A DNA stretch of 64,000 bases, from assembly GCA_036186865.1 (NCBI GenBank), contig AP025069.1:23234629-23298628 (forward strand), in the 5' to 3' direction. The notes beneath the pieces were generated by a model. That model was not told the DNA's origin and made no database searches. It saw nothing but the letters and a program-made list of their open reading frames with translations. The position numbers and the translations under genes were made by a program. Source of the DNA: Eustoma russellianum. Its lineage: Eukaryota > Streptophyta > Magnoliopsida > Gentianales > Gentianaceae. This document shows positions 21,701 through 31,158 of this stretch, piece after piece (the first letter of the stretch is position 1; every line of letters begins with the position of its first letter).

Positions 21701-24002
21701 GATTGTCACGGACTTTACACAGTGTTGACTCTGCTTATCTTATTTTTCCTTCTTTGCATTCGCAAACTCTCTTCATCCTTTGGATATGATTTTCGTGCAT
21801 CAACACTGGGTGAAAATGCAAAGATCTTTATCCTCAAATAGAAGGCCAACCAAGGTGCTGAAGATTCGGCTCTACTTAGGCTTGTTTGTGCATACCTCAA
21901 AATAGATTTAGAGATCACTCGGTGATTGCAGTTAGCATGTATATAGATGTTAATATCTTTGCCAATAGGAACGGGTAACATGGACTGATGGTGCTGTTTG
22001 AGAAGATTGGGGTTTTGTGGGTATCTGCCAATTTATATTGTGTAAATATTTAACTTTTTCTGTTTGTTTGGCTAGAAAGATGTCCTTTTACCATTAAGTT
22101 TACCATTAAGTCCAAACATCAGGGGGTTAAGGGTGAGTTTTCAAACGTTGAAGGCTATTTGGTTGAGGGATATTTGGCTAAAACGTGGATATTTGGCTAA
22201 AACGTGGATATTTGGCTAAAACGTCAAACATCATGGTTAAAGGTGATTATCCATTTCGTTATTGCAGAGCAATTGACTAAATAGGAGGAAGGAACCCAAA
22301 TGTGTCCCTTATCCAGTCTTGTCCATCAGCTTATCACCATTTTGTTGTAAGCTAAACTTCTATTCTTGGAAACCAGGGATTTACAATATAGCGCAGGTAT
22401 ATCAGCGCTTAACCAATCTGCTCCAAGAAAAACAAAAGCCTGTCTATGTATTCCTCTGCCTTTTAGCAAAACTATTATGATCTATATACATAATTACATC
22501 TGTCCTTCCTAATTTCTCTCCAGGAATTATAAAGAAAGCCTAATATTGTCTAGGGCTATGCTACCAACACCTCATCCACCATATTGTTAAGTTCTGATAT
22601 TCCAGTTTTTGCAAATGGGTTTGAACTCATTAGATTTTCAAAGGTCAAGTTGCTGCTGTTTATGTTGTCTAGCAATTCCTAAGAGCCATTTCCTCATTGG
22701 GCATCTTCAGGTCCTAAAGCTAGGTGCCCCTTCCACATAATTACATCTCTCCTTCCTAATTTCTCTCCAGGAATTACAAAGAAAACATAACATTGTCTTG
22801 GGCTATGCTACCAACACCTCATCCACCAACTTGTTAACTTCTGATATTCCAGTTTTTGCAAATGGATTTGAACTCATTAGATTTTCAAATGTCAAGTTGC
22901 TGCTGTTTATGTAGTCTGGCAATTCCTAAGAGCCATTTCCTCATTGGGCATCTTCAGGTCCTAAAGCTAGGAGCCCCTTCCCCTGAATGCAGTTTTGCCC
23001 ATCGTCCTTTTGCTCTGTTACTTCCTCACCTACTCTAAAATTTCCATGTTGCTTTACACTGCCAGCTGGTAATTAAAACGATAAATGGAATTTAAAGTGT
23101 TCTTTCGGCCGCCAGTTTCTTATGTGTATCAGTAGTACGCTGATTTATTGCTCAATAGGGAATAAATTCTTTGAACAGGGCCAAGTGAAAGGAATTTTTC
23201 AGATTGGTAAGAAAACTGATTTGGATGACTTTTAACATATACCCATATTGTATTATTTCTCTGAGATCTAACTGCCTAAATGTGCCCTTTCTTCAGGCTT
23301 CATATTTTCTTCTAGCTTGTAGAATCACAGGAGCAAGCTGAGTTTCCCCTCTTTTTAAATTCTTTTTTTTTTCTGCCCCCCCCACCCCCCAACCCACAAC
23401 AACAAAGAAAAAGACAAATCTGCTTATACAGATGATACAACACATAGACTAGATTTTTCTCATGGTATAAACCATGAGTTGCTTCCTATATTTATCCACA
23501 TTCTTCTCATTTTCGTCTATTGCTATCTCAAGGTGTGGTCTTTTGATAATCTATGTATTCTTTTAGTTCTTTAATTTTTATATTTTAGATTAATAACTTC
23601 ACGCGTTCTATTGCAGGTCATGGATCCTGCGTATTTACAGGAAGGTAGAACCTGAGAACCTTTTATATCTGGCATATGATAAAAGAATGCATACTGACAA
23701 TGGAAACAGTAATTACAAAAAAAAGATAAAAAAGACAATGGAAACAGTGAAAGTCCCTTCCCTAACATCCAATCCCTCATAACAATGCACTTCGCTCGAA
23801 GCTAATTTATTCTGTCTGTTTCTATTTGGACAGTGAAAGTGGTGGTGGAGGCCTGTTTCCACCTGCAGCAATGGGACCTATTGGTCCATCATCACAAGGT
23901 CCAAGGTTTCAGGCATCCGGCGTTGAATTCTTGATGGTTTTAATTCTGGTATTAGTCGCATTAGATGTTAATCTGAAGGCATTGTGTTGTGTTTTGCTAT
24001 AG
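15677..24002 (+). CDS. Glucan endo-1,3-beta-glucosidase, GH17 + X8, GPI-anchor-like (4 exons)
   Basis: Joined exons 15677-15740, 18928-20175, 23617-23644 and 23834-24002 give 502 aa. All junctions are GT-AG and keep frame. Order: signal peptide (about 1-21); GH17 (TIM) barrel about 23-345; X8/CBM43 domain about 360-444 with its cysteines; a Gly/Pro/Ser-rich linker; a hydrophobic C-terminus (about 478-502) fitting a GPI-attachment signal. The likely acid/base is Glu118 in AVGSEVL and the nucleophile Glu265 in VVTETGWP. These enzymes cut beta-1,3-glucan (callose) at the cell surface, often at plasmodesmata. Several N-glycosylation sites are visible. The residue after ETGWP is Trp where Ser/Thr/Asn is usual. 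The start was chosen because MVHKIWMGI opens a signal peptide; in-frame upstream ATGs (15512 frame) would add an N-terminal extension. Introns of 3.2 and 3.4 kb hold TE debris. No inactivating change is visible. Confidence 0.9.
16050..16525 (-). mobile_element. Copia RNase H fragment, decayed
   Basis: Minus-strand reading gives GSPVDMRSTSGYCTY, then broken pieces matching the copia RNase H core, and near the end PSKEKKANILTKRL. These are the start and end of the copia RNase H domain, in the right order and spacing, with stops and frameshifts throughout. It ends abruptly at the LINE start near 16540. No LTR is recognisable nearby. Confidence 0.7.
16545..18726 (+). mobile_element. Decayed RTE-type LINE, copy 2 (internally deleted)
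   Basis: The endonuclease start is clear: WNIGTLTGKTMK, then ILSLQETKWIGEKARML and LLYTGKNKTGNGIGVI (frame ending 16751). This is the N-terminus of RTE-clade endonuclease/reverse transcriptase proteins. After about 17230 the sequence leaves the LINE, and it returns near 17530 at the KDMYENV block, so most of the reverse transcriptase is missing. The 3' block (RMLRWICGYTRK-like, 18140-18300) and the tail ending GTTGTTGTAG near 18726 match copy 1. It is dead, lies within glucanase intron 1, and has the same orientation as the host gene. Confidence 0.75.
18928..20175 (+). CDS. Glucanase exon 2 (GH17 and most of X8)
   Basis: 1248 nt from acceptor CTTGTAG|GTGCATTTG to donor CCCA|GTAAGT. It codes residues 22-438: AFVGVNIGTD start, both catalytic glutamates, the GH17 end (EKNWGIFFSNG), and X8 from FCIAKPNAD to TKDPS. 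Reading past the donor would replace the X8 end by KSFWSL and a stop, so splicing is needed for a complete X8. Confidence 0.93.
21050..21716 (+). mobile_element. Probable LTR remnant in intron 2
   Basis: The right part (AAAATCGCCCAACACTCTAT followed by TCACCTCCTCAAGAGTG) resembles the 3' end of long plant copia LTRs, as does the preceding run of repeated TTGTTGTAG and AAAGTGGT motifs. Compare the SIRE LTR end CATCTATTCAACCCCCCC here. No primer-binding site, partner LTR or TSD was found, so the limits are rough. Confidence 0.4.
22168..22224 (+). repeat. 19-bp unit repeated three times
   Basis: GGATATTTGGCTAAAACGT occurs at 22168, 22187 and 22206 without change. Confidence 0.95.
22488..22981 (+). 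repeat. 247-bp tandem duplication
   Basis: Units start at 22488 and 22735 with ACATAATTACATCT. They differ by roughly ten bases by eye (for example AGGTGCC/AGGAGCC near the end). It lies within glucanase intron 2 and makes no protein. Confidence 0.9.
23617..23644 (+). CDS. Glucanase exon 3 (28-nt micro-exon)
   Basis: TTGCAG|GTCATGGATCC ... GGAAG|GTAGAA. It codes HGSCVFTG, the last cysteine segment of X8. Frame is kept only with the exon 2 and exon 4 borders given. Confidence 0.85.
23834..24002 (+). CDS. Glucanase exon 4 (linker and GPI-signal-like tail)
   Basis: Acceptor GGACAG|TGAAAG. It codes a Gly-rich start (SESGGGGLFPP), a Pro/Ser linker and a hydrophobic end (FLMVLILVLVAL) closing at TAG 24000-24002. 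The hydrophobic tail with a small-residue stretch (ASG) before it fits GPI attachment. Confidence 0.85.
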
Positions 24003-24090
24003 AAATCCAACTTAGATCTGAATGAATACCATTTAGGGCCAACTGCTTATCATTAGCTTAGAGAACACTCCATCTTTATTTTGTATGGGC

Positions 24091-24183
24091 AATGAGGCAC
24101 GTTCCCTACCCTAGCGATAGCTTTTGCTGTCATTGGGATATACTGGATATGATTGTTATTGTTGTTGTTATAATGAGGCACGT
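24091..24183 (+). mobile_element. 5'-truncated Au-like SINE with 12-bp TSD
   Basis: AATGAGGCACGT at 24091-24102 is repeated exactly at 24172-24183. Between them, CATTGGGATATACTGGATAT and GTTATTGTTGTTGTT resemble the 3' end of the plant Au SINE (GTGGGATTACACTGGGTATG, then TTG repeats). It starts about 90 bp after the glucanase stop codon, so probably in its 3' UTR. Confidence 0.65.
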
Positions 24184-25277
24184 ATCCCTCGCCCCCCTCC
24201 CACCCGCTCCCCTTCTCCCTTGGAATTACAAGTCTTTATGTGTCCTGTATTCGTTGTTCGTCCATCCCTGAAACGGTATTGCTGTAAATATCATGTTGCT
24301 AGGAGTGTGCTTTTCTTTATTTTTTATTTTTGGCCTATTGAGAACTGTTCTGACATTGTAATTGTTTGGACTTGGCTCCACTGATGCATCAAGATTAACT
24401 TGGTCGGGACAGCTAATTTGAAACATACAGAAACTTTGTTCTGGAGAGTGATGATTATAATTATACTTTGTGACTGCCTTATTTTCCATCTCCAATGGAG
24501 TCAATGACACACGCTTCCTTGATTATGAAATATGATGAAATAAAACAAAATGACTTACTAAATTGGTTGCTCTTCTTATATTGTGAAATAGCAGTTGATG
24601 GATACAGCTTGACGCAATTTTCATCATAAGTCATTCGGAAACATCTGTGTCTTTCTAACACATGGGTGTAGTTGCGTACATCCGATCCCTCCCGTCTCTC
24701 ATACCCCGCTATAGATACCTCTAAAGCAATAGAGTAATGTTGTGTGTGCCTTAAAAGGGTTTGGCGCATTAAAAATGAGATTTCAGAGTATATATTCATG
24801 TACATGTTTGTCTGTATATATGTCTCTGTGTGTGTACTTATGTAATTATTTATTATGTAATATTTAATATAGTAATCCAGATGTAAAATTCACTAGTCAC
24901 AAGCCTACAACTTCATAACCCGAAAATAATAGCAAAGATGCAACAATCCTCAACAGCTGAAGATTTTGGACTAGGGTTGAATTTCTAGTTCGTCCAATCA
25001 TTTTTGAATTTACATGCAATAATGAGATATCTTTTTATTTTGTGAAGTTGTTTAGAAAATTAGAAGATTAAAGAGTATGAAATAAGAGCATGACCGGACA
25101 TGACTCAAGATCTAGCAATCGAAGAGTCACAGCCAACAACGTAATATCATAAACGTACATTAACTAAACTACAGTCATTGTTAGTTCTCAACAAATTCTA
25201 GTCCTAAAATAAAACCATTCAACCATGAAAAAATAATATATACATCGGTTCAACATAAAACCTCAACAAAATAAAGT
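24184..25277. other. Intergenic, no gene recognised
   Basis: AT-rich with C-rich patches (24190-24220) and a TATATGTCTGTGTGTG microsatellite near 24790-24835. The short frames show no motifs. Confidence 0.5.
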
Positions 25278-25410
25278 ACAACAACAACCATACCTAGTAC
25301 ATCTTAACTACAGCAAGAGATATTGCTAGGGTCTGGGGAGGGTAAGATGTAGACAAACAATACCTATATCCCAAGTGATAGAGGTTTGCTTCCAGTGAGA
25401 CCCCCGGCTC
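25278..25410 (-). mobile_element. Au-like SINE, full-length but diverged
   Basis: On the minus strand it begins GAGCCGGGGGTCTCACTGGA, passes TACCCTCCCCAGACCCTAG, and ends GGTATGGTTGTTGTTGTAC. This is the layout of the Au SINE known from grasses and Solanaceae. No clear TSD. Confidence 0.7.
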
Positions 25411-26431
25411 TATTATGTATCTGCATTGATAGCATAATAATAGGAATATTATGTACTAGTGAAAGAGATTTTATTAAACATAAATAAAAAGATTCCTATA
25501 TTAAAATATTCATAACAGTGAATATGCACGAATACTTGATAGACAAAGAGTAAAACAAAAAAGTACAAAGTCAACCCAAAGTGTATTGAGTATCTAGTCC
25601 TCTAAGTATATTCTACGGTGTCCCTATATCATGCCTACCCCTCCTTAACTTTAATCCTCTGTCTCCATGAACTCCTATCCTGAACTATCTCAACAAAATA
25701 AAGTAATAATCCTTAAGTGTACCATTGATAATCAACATTATTCAAAGAAAGGATCCACCGTCTTCACTAGATTCATTCAAGTAAGAAAGAATATGGATGA
25801 ACACCAACTTGCTCACTAAGATAAACTATCATACCAAAAATAAATAATTTTTTTTCTTATATTCTTCTCAGTAAGCCGGGGCAAGGCACTAAGAAGGTTA
25901 AGCACAATCATTTCCTAGTTCATATCATAAAATGCTAAGAAAACCTTAGTGTTTCCCTATCTGGGATTATCATCAAATTAGTCCAATCATAAATCATGTT
26001 ATGGCTTTATTTTATGCTTTAATCATCCTGACATGACTTGCTACAAATCATGGGTATCACATGACATGTTTTGTTAGTCTGATATATTTCATCATGCGCT
26101 TTTATCAACCGTCATCTTTCATCACATGTTGTATGTCATGTATCATATATCGTGTATCATCATCATAAGTCATGTCTGTCATGATCATATATTCATGCAA
26201 TCAAACACAACATGAATTAACTAAAATTCCATGTATCCTAGGTCTTAACCACATTCTTAGATCATATAGCTCATTCTTAATCATCTAACCTCCATGTGCA
26301 ATTTCCATCTACTCATACGAGTGCATAATAGACCCTTAATATGCCCGGAGAACAATAGAGTTAGTTTGAATCAGAGTTGAAATCGAACCCTACATCGATC
26401 TAAACTTGTTATGTTGATCAATCAATGTGAC
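25411..26431 (-). repeat. Diverged LTR-like sequence, left piece
   Basis: Gene-free and rich in CATCATGTATC-type repeats (26040-26200). Toward its end it carries ACATCGATC and TTGATCAATCAATGT, the same kind of motif that continues at 43877 on the far side of the gypsy insertion. The layout (repeats, then a CGATC array, then a CAATC-rich stretch) resembles the minus-strand Tekay-like LTR at 58413-60797. The outer border was not found, and LTR origin is an inference. Confidence 0.35.
26427..26431. repeat. TSD GTGAC, left copy
   Basis: GTGAC precedes TGTTATACCC and recurs at 43836-43840 after ...GGTGCTACA. It ties the two ends of the disrupted gypsy together across 17 kb and across the assembly gap. 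Confidence 0.9.
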
Positions 26432-26734
26432 TGTTATACCCGTATATATATATAAAAGAGAATTTAATAATAAGTAAAAAATAATAAATAAATAAATAAA
26501 TAAAGTGTGTGTGTGCCGTGTGAAGATAGGAGGTAGGAAAAAAAAATAATATTTAACTAACTAAATTCTATCCTAAACTAATTAACCAAATTCTATCCCT
26601 AATTTCCCTCACTTATCATCTCACACTCTATTCCCAATCTCTTATTAATATATATCAAACCCTAATTCCCCTCCCACCTTCTCTCAAATACACGCAGCTC
26701 CCATCCCCTTCTCCCCCATCAAAACTTGCGATAT
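26432..26734 (+). repeat. Tekay/Del element 5' LTR, truncated
   Basis: 303 bp starting TGTTATACCCGTATATATAT, matching the start of the 3' LTR at 41759. Identity ends at ACTTGCGATAT; beyond this the 3' LTR goes on for about 1.7 kb but this copy jumps toward protease. It contains (AAATA)n and (TG)n microsatellites at 26485-26516. Confidence 0.85.
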
Positions 26735-26773
26735 TAGTTGCATTAAATTATGTACATTGCTATTGCATGTTAG

Positions 26774-28063
26774 GTGCTAAACCTAAATGTGTTAGGTGTG
26801 ATTTTAATTAACAAAGTACCAGCCAATGTTCTGTTCGATAGTGGGGCAAGTCACTCGTTTATGGCAAAGAGGTTTGCCAAGAATCTGAATGTTCTCCCTG
26901 AATGGCTTGAGACTCCCTACCGTATACAAGCCGCTGGCGACCAAGTACTCGTGTCCCATCATCATTACAAGGGATGTGAATTAGAGATTAACGGTCTGCA
27001 GTTCTCTGCGACCTTGATATCGATCCGGATGTACGACTTTGACATTATTCTGGGCATGGACTTTTTGGCAAAGTATCATGCCAATATTGATTGCCGACGA
27101 CTCCAGGTCAGCATGAAGACACCGGAGTTGTGGGAAACTACTTTTCAAGGGAACTCTAAATTGAAGAAGGCACCTCAGAAGATCTACCTGACTGCAGCTC
27201 AGGCTTTCCGAGCACTAAAGAAAGGAGGAGAGGGAATTCTGATTTTCTCAATGGGTGTCGAGAAGGAGGTTCCGCAGATTGACCAAATTCCCGTAGTAAA
27301 GGAATTTACAGACGTTTTCCCTGAGGAGCTACCAGGACTACCTCCGGAAAGAGAGGTAGAGTTCGAGATCAATCTTGTACCCGGTGCTGAACCTATTTCC
27401 AGGGCACCCTACCGCATGGCACCAGCAGAGCTGAAGGAGTTGAAGGAGCAGTTACAGGAACTGCTGGATCGTAAATTTATTTGACCCAGCGTATCACCTT
27501 AGGGTGCTCCAGTCCTGTTTGTGAAAAAGAAGGATGGAAGCATGAGATTATGCATCGATTACCGGGAACTCAATAAGATCACTATCAAGAACAAGTATCC
27601 ATTACCTCGAATCGAGGATCTCTTTGATCAGCTACGGGGGGCTAGAATATTTTCCAAAATTGATTTGCGATCCGGTTACCATCAGTTGAGGATCAAATCA
27701 GGGGATACAACAAAGACCGCTTTCCGAACACGTTATGGCCACTACGAATTCTTGGTTATGCCTTTTGGACTAACCAATGCCCCAGCCGCCTTTATGGATC
27801 TAATGAACACAGTATTTCGGAAACAGCTGGATAAGTTCGTTGTAGTGTTCATTGATGATATCCTGATATACTCCCCTGACGAAGAGACTCACGCTGAGCA
27901 TTTGAGGGAGGTTCTAGAGACCCTTCGGAAAAGCAAATTGTACGCCAAGTTTAGTAAATGTGAGTTTTGGTTGAAGAGCGTAGCCTTTTTGGGTCATGTG
28001 GTCTCTGAAGAGGGAATTTCAGTGGATCCAAAGAAAGTAGAGGCGATCACCGAGTGGCCTAGG
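26774..28063 (+). pseudogene. Tekay/Del protease and reverse transcriptase, first part
   Basis: A single frame with two stops. Protease: VLFDSGASHSFM near the start and IILGMDFLAKY later. Then the linker ahead of reverse transcriptase, where TGA 27482-27484 and TAG 27500-27502 replace Arg and Trp of the usual RPSVSPWGAP block. Both fit single C-to-T type transitions. Reverse transcriptase is intact from [10 protein letters not shown] through FIDDILIYS to ITEWPR, where the SIRE element breaks it at 28063. The frame resumes at 39550 without loss once one copy of the CTAGG duplication is discounted. Confidence 0.88.
28059..28063. repeat. TSD CTAGG, left copy
   Basis: CTAGG before TGTAGAAATATG recurs at 39545-39549 after ...GATCCTACA. 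It marks the SIRE insertion into reverse transcriptase. Confidence 0.95.
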
Positions 28064-31000
28064 TGTAGAAATATGAGGGTTTGAGTGATTTCAAAATAAA
28101 GAAATTTGAATATATATATATATATATTAACGTGGATATATATATATATACACAAGTGTACATGTATGCATGATAACTTGCCTTATTTAGCTTATATATT
28201 ATGTTGCCGTACTAACGAGCCATGAAGGTATAAAGCTTACATCATATGGCGAACATTTGTTGAGTTTATACTATTTTCAGGTGCCACAATTAATGAACTA
28301 AAGTAGTTCATTAAGTGAAGTACTTAGTTTAATAAACTAAGTAGTTCATTAAAGGAAGATGCATTTGGAAAAGACATGAAGGCAACATAGCTATGGAAGG
28401 AAAGTTCTCTCCTCCTCCCCACATCATTTCACACGCCTTATATACATAATATATATATATTTTCAGATTTTTTTTTAAAAAAGGCACATACACATTTATT
28501 CCAACGTACTATCGACACGTTATATATCTTACGAACGTACGTTTACGTCACACCACTATACTTAACTCATATTTATGAGTATATTCAGATCTTATATCAT
28601 ATGATATAAGATATGGTGATGACAAATTAAATACGACACGATAAAAGGTTCTAAACCGAAATTTGTCGTATCGGGCGATACCGAAACTTCGCCAACGTAT
28701 CACGTACTTGCCATAAATAAATGGCCAGCCCATATACATCAAAATTTATCAAAAATTTCGTGCACATGGCTGTATATTGAGACAAAAATACTTTCCATGT
28801 TGGCACACACAAATCATCCCACATTTAGGCCAAAATGTGAAGATTCCAATTTTATTTTTGTCACATGTTTATGGTACCACTTTAAATCAGCCAAGTGCTG
28901 AAAATTAAAGTATATATTATATATATTATGTATAACATAATATATATAGCATGTGCAAAAGTTGGAATTTAAATTAGAGAAAAATCGGGTAATCGATAAA
29001 TATCGAAAATTCGGTTTTCTACGCAATTGACATGGAACATTTTTCTTGAACATGATGTGGCACGCATCTAGACACTTTTTACATATAATATATATCTTAA
29101 AGTGTTCTAGAAAATTAAACTAAGGGCTGATTGGAATATTACATGTGTGTAATATTAAATGTGCACTATTTTTCAAAGTTAGCAAAAATAAATTTCAGCA
29201 CATGCACAAACATATTCAAACGTCACTACAGCTGATGTGGAGCACATGTGGAGCCTTGTTGGCATGTTGATTGGTCAAGAATCAATCATACAATGTTGAT
29301 GAATCAAAGAGAGAAGCTACAAAAGGTAAGTTTTCAACATACACCTCTCTTATGTCACATGCTGAAAATTTCAGCATGTCACACACCTTAATGGCCGAAT
29401 TCTTAAGGCTTAAGGAATATATTTTGTTAATTTTGCATTAAGGAATAAATCAAATGAGTTATGGAAATGATTTGAATTGTCTTAAGTGTGATATTCTTTA
29501 TATCACACATGCTGAAATTTTTCAGCATGTGTGAAAATGGTGTGGCCGAATTTCATCCCCTTTTGGTGTCCAAATTCATTCTCAAACTTGTAGCAAGACT
29601 TACCATGTATTATTGATTCATTTTAATGAGAAAAATCAAAGTAAATTGGGGATTATCTTGGATAAAAATGCATGATGCACATGCTGAAATTTCAGCATGG
29701 CAAGGAGTATTATGGCCGAATTTTTCAAGGGTGGAAGGAAGAATTTTTTGTCTCACAATTTATGAGAATATCTCAATTTATGGAATGTATTATGTGATGA
29801 TTATTTGGCACATGTTTAAAGTGTTTATTTCAGATTTTCCATGTCATCAAATGATGACAACATTGAGCCAATCAAAAGGTGCCAAGTAAGCAATGACTAA
29901 ATGATGGTCCAATGGAATGATGCCAAGCAAGCAAAACTTTGTCACCATGATGTCTCACATCCTCTCAAGCACTTAAAAGGAAATTTTCAAGAGGGGAGAA
30001 GCATGCTAGGGGACGGCTGGACCTATAAGGAAGGAAGAGAAGAACAAACAAATACAACACCAAGAATTGCATTCTAAAGTGATCAAAGTGCCAAGCCTCT
30101 TTTCTCCTACATCTTCTTTCTTTCTTCTCTTGTAAAAAGCCTATTGTACTTTATCTCTTTCATCCTTGGATAGGCTTCATAGAATCCACCATTCATATAT
30201 CTTTGTACAAGATTGATCAAGGTGTGATCAATCTTCATTCTAGCGAGGTGGTGGTGTTCGTGCAAATTGTACTCACAATACAAGGTTTGTAAAGGGTTGG
30301 AGTTAAGGTGTAACTCTATCAACCCTGCGGTAAGGTGTACTGCGTGTGTGAAATTAGTGTGAACCAAGGAAGGTGTTCCTTGAAGACTGGAGTAGGTTGT
30401 TTATAACCGAACCAGTATAAAATTCTTGGTGCAATTTACTTTCTGCATTTACGTTTCAGTTTCTGCGTTGTTTACTCATATTGTTCACGTTCACAAAAAT
30501 AGTAAACGTTTTCTAAAAATTATAAAAATTTCCAGAAACATACATAAACGTTCTAGGGTTAATTTGGCACAAGTTTCAACCCTTTTGGAGAAGTATAAGT
30601 CATCCAAACATCAAAAGTTCTGAGACTAGTGCAGTCTAATTTTCAGACTTGCAAAGGTTGAGACTTTGGGTGTATTTGACCTACTTCCCAAAAGAATTTT
30701 CAAAAACTGTTTCAACCCATTTCAATATAGTGTGTGAGGAGTTATTGGTCAAATTTTCAGATCATTTTGACATTCACACAAATAGGAATTAATTTTTCAA
30801 AACCATCTACCGTTTCTGGCAGAATTGCACAATCTGAGTGCCAACGGTTTTTGAAGGGGTTAAAGGTTGAATTTTGATTTGAAATTTTTAGGGGACCCTC
30901 ACAACATCTGAGGCTAAGTTCTCTCAAAATTTCATAATTTTTGGAGACCTCTAACCTAGTTTTTAAATCGTTTTAAAACTGGTACTGGAAACAGAATCTG

Positions 31001-31104
31001 TTTTCAGAACTTGAATTGTTCAAGTTTAAAGAAATTTTAAAAAGCACACTTTCCGCACCATCTATTCAACCCCCCCCTTCTAGTGGTGCCTTGCAGATCC
31101 TACA
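28064..31104 (+). repeat. SIRE-type 5' LTR
   Basis: TGTAGAAATATG...GATCCTACA. It contains (TA)n runs at 28112-28152, paired inverted repeats at 28291-28343, a 20-bp palindrome CTTATATCATATGATATAAG near 28593, and three GCTGAAATTTCAGC hairpins (29357, 29504, 29680). The short frames inside it are not genes. Confidence 0.95.
29357..29720 (+). repeat. Triple hairpin + GGCCGAATT module in the SIRE LTR
   Basis: Hairpins at 29357-29379 (ACATGCTGAAA arms), 29504-29533 (14-bp arms CACACATGCTGAAA, 2-nt loop) and 29680-29699 (perfect CATGCTGAAATTTCAGCATG). Each is followed 10-13 bp later by TGGCCGAAT. The 3' LTR repeats them at 37797, 37944 and 38120. Confidence 0.85.
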
Positions 31105-31106
31105 AG

Positions 31107-31118
31107 TGGTATCAGAGC
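31107..31118 (+). other. SIRE primer-binding site
   Basis: TGGTATCAGAGC, 2 bp after the 5' LTR end. Confidence 0.9.
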
Positions 31119-31158
31119 GCAGGAATACTCACGACAAGGAATCCAACGATTCAGTGAG

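Larger units (their letters stand above)
20176..23616 (+). other. Glucanase intron 2
   Basis: 3441 bp, GTAAGT...TTGCAG. It holds a probable LTR remnant (about 21050-21716), a 19-bp triplication (22168-22224), a 247-bp tandem duplication (22488-22981) and a C-run near 23376-23390. No coding frame looks real. Confidence 0.85.
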
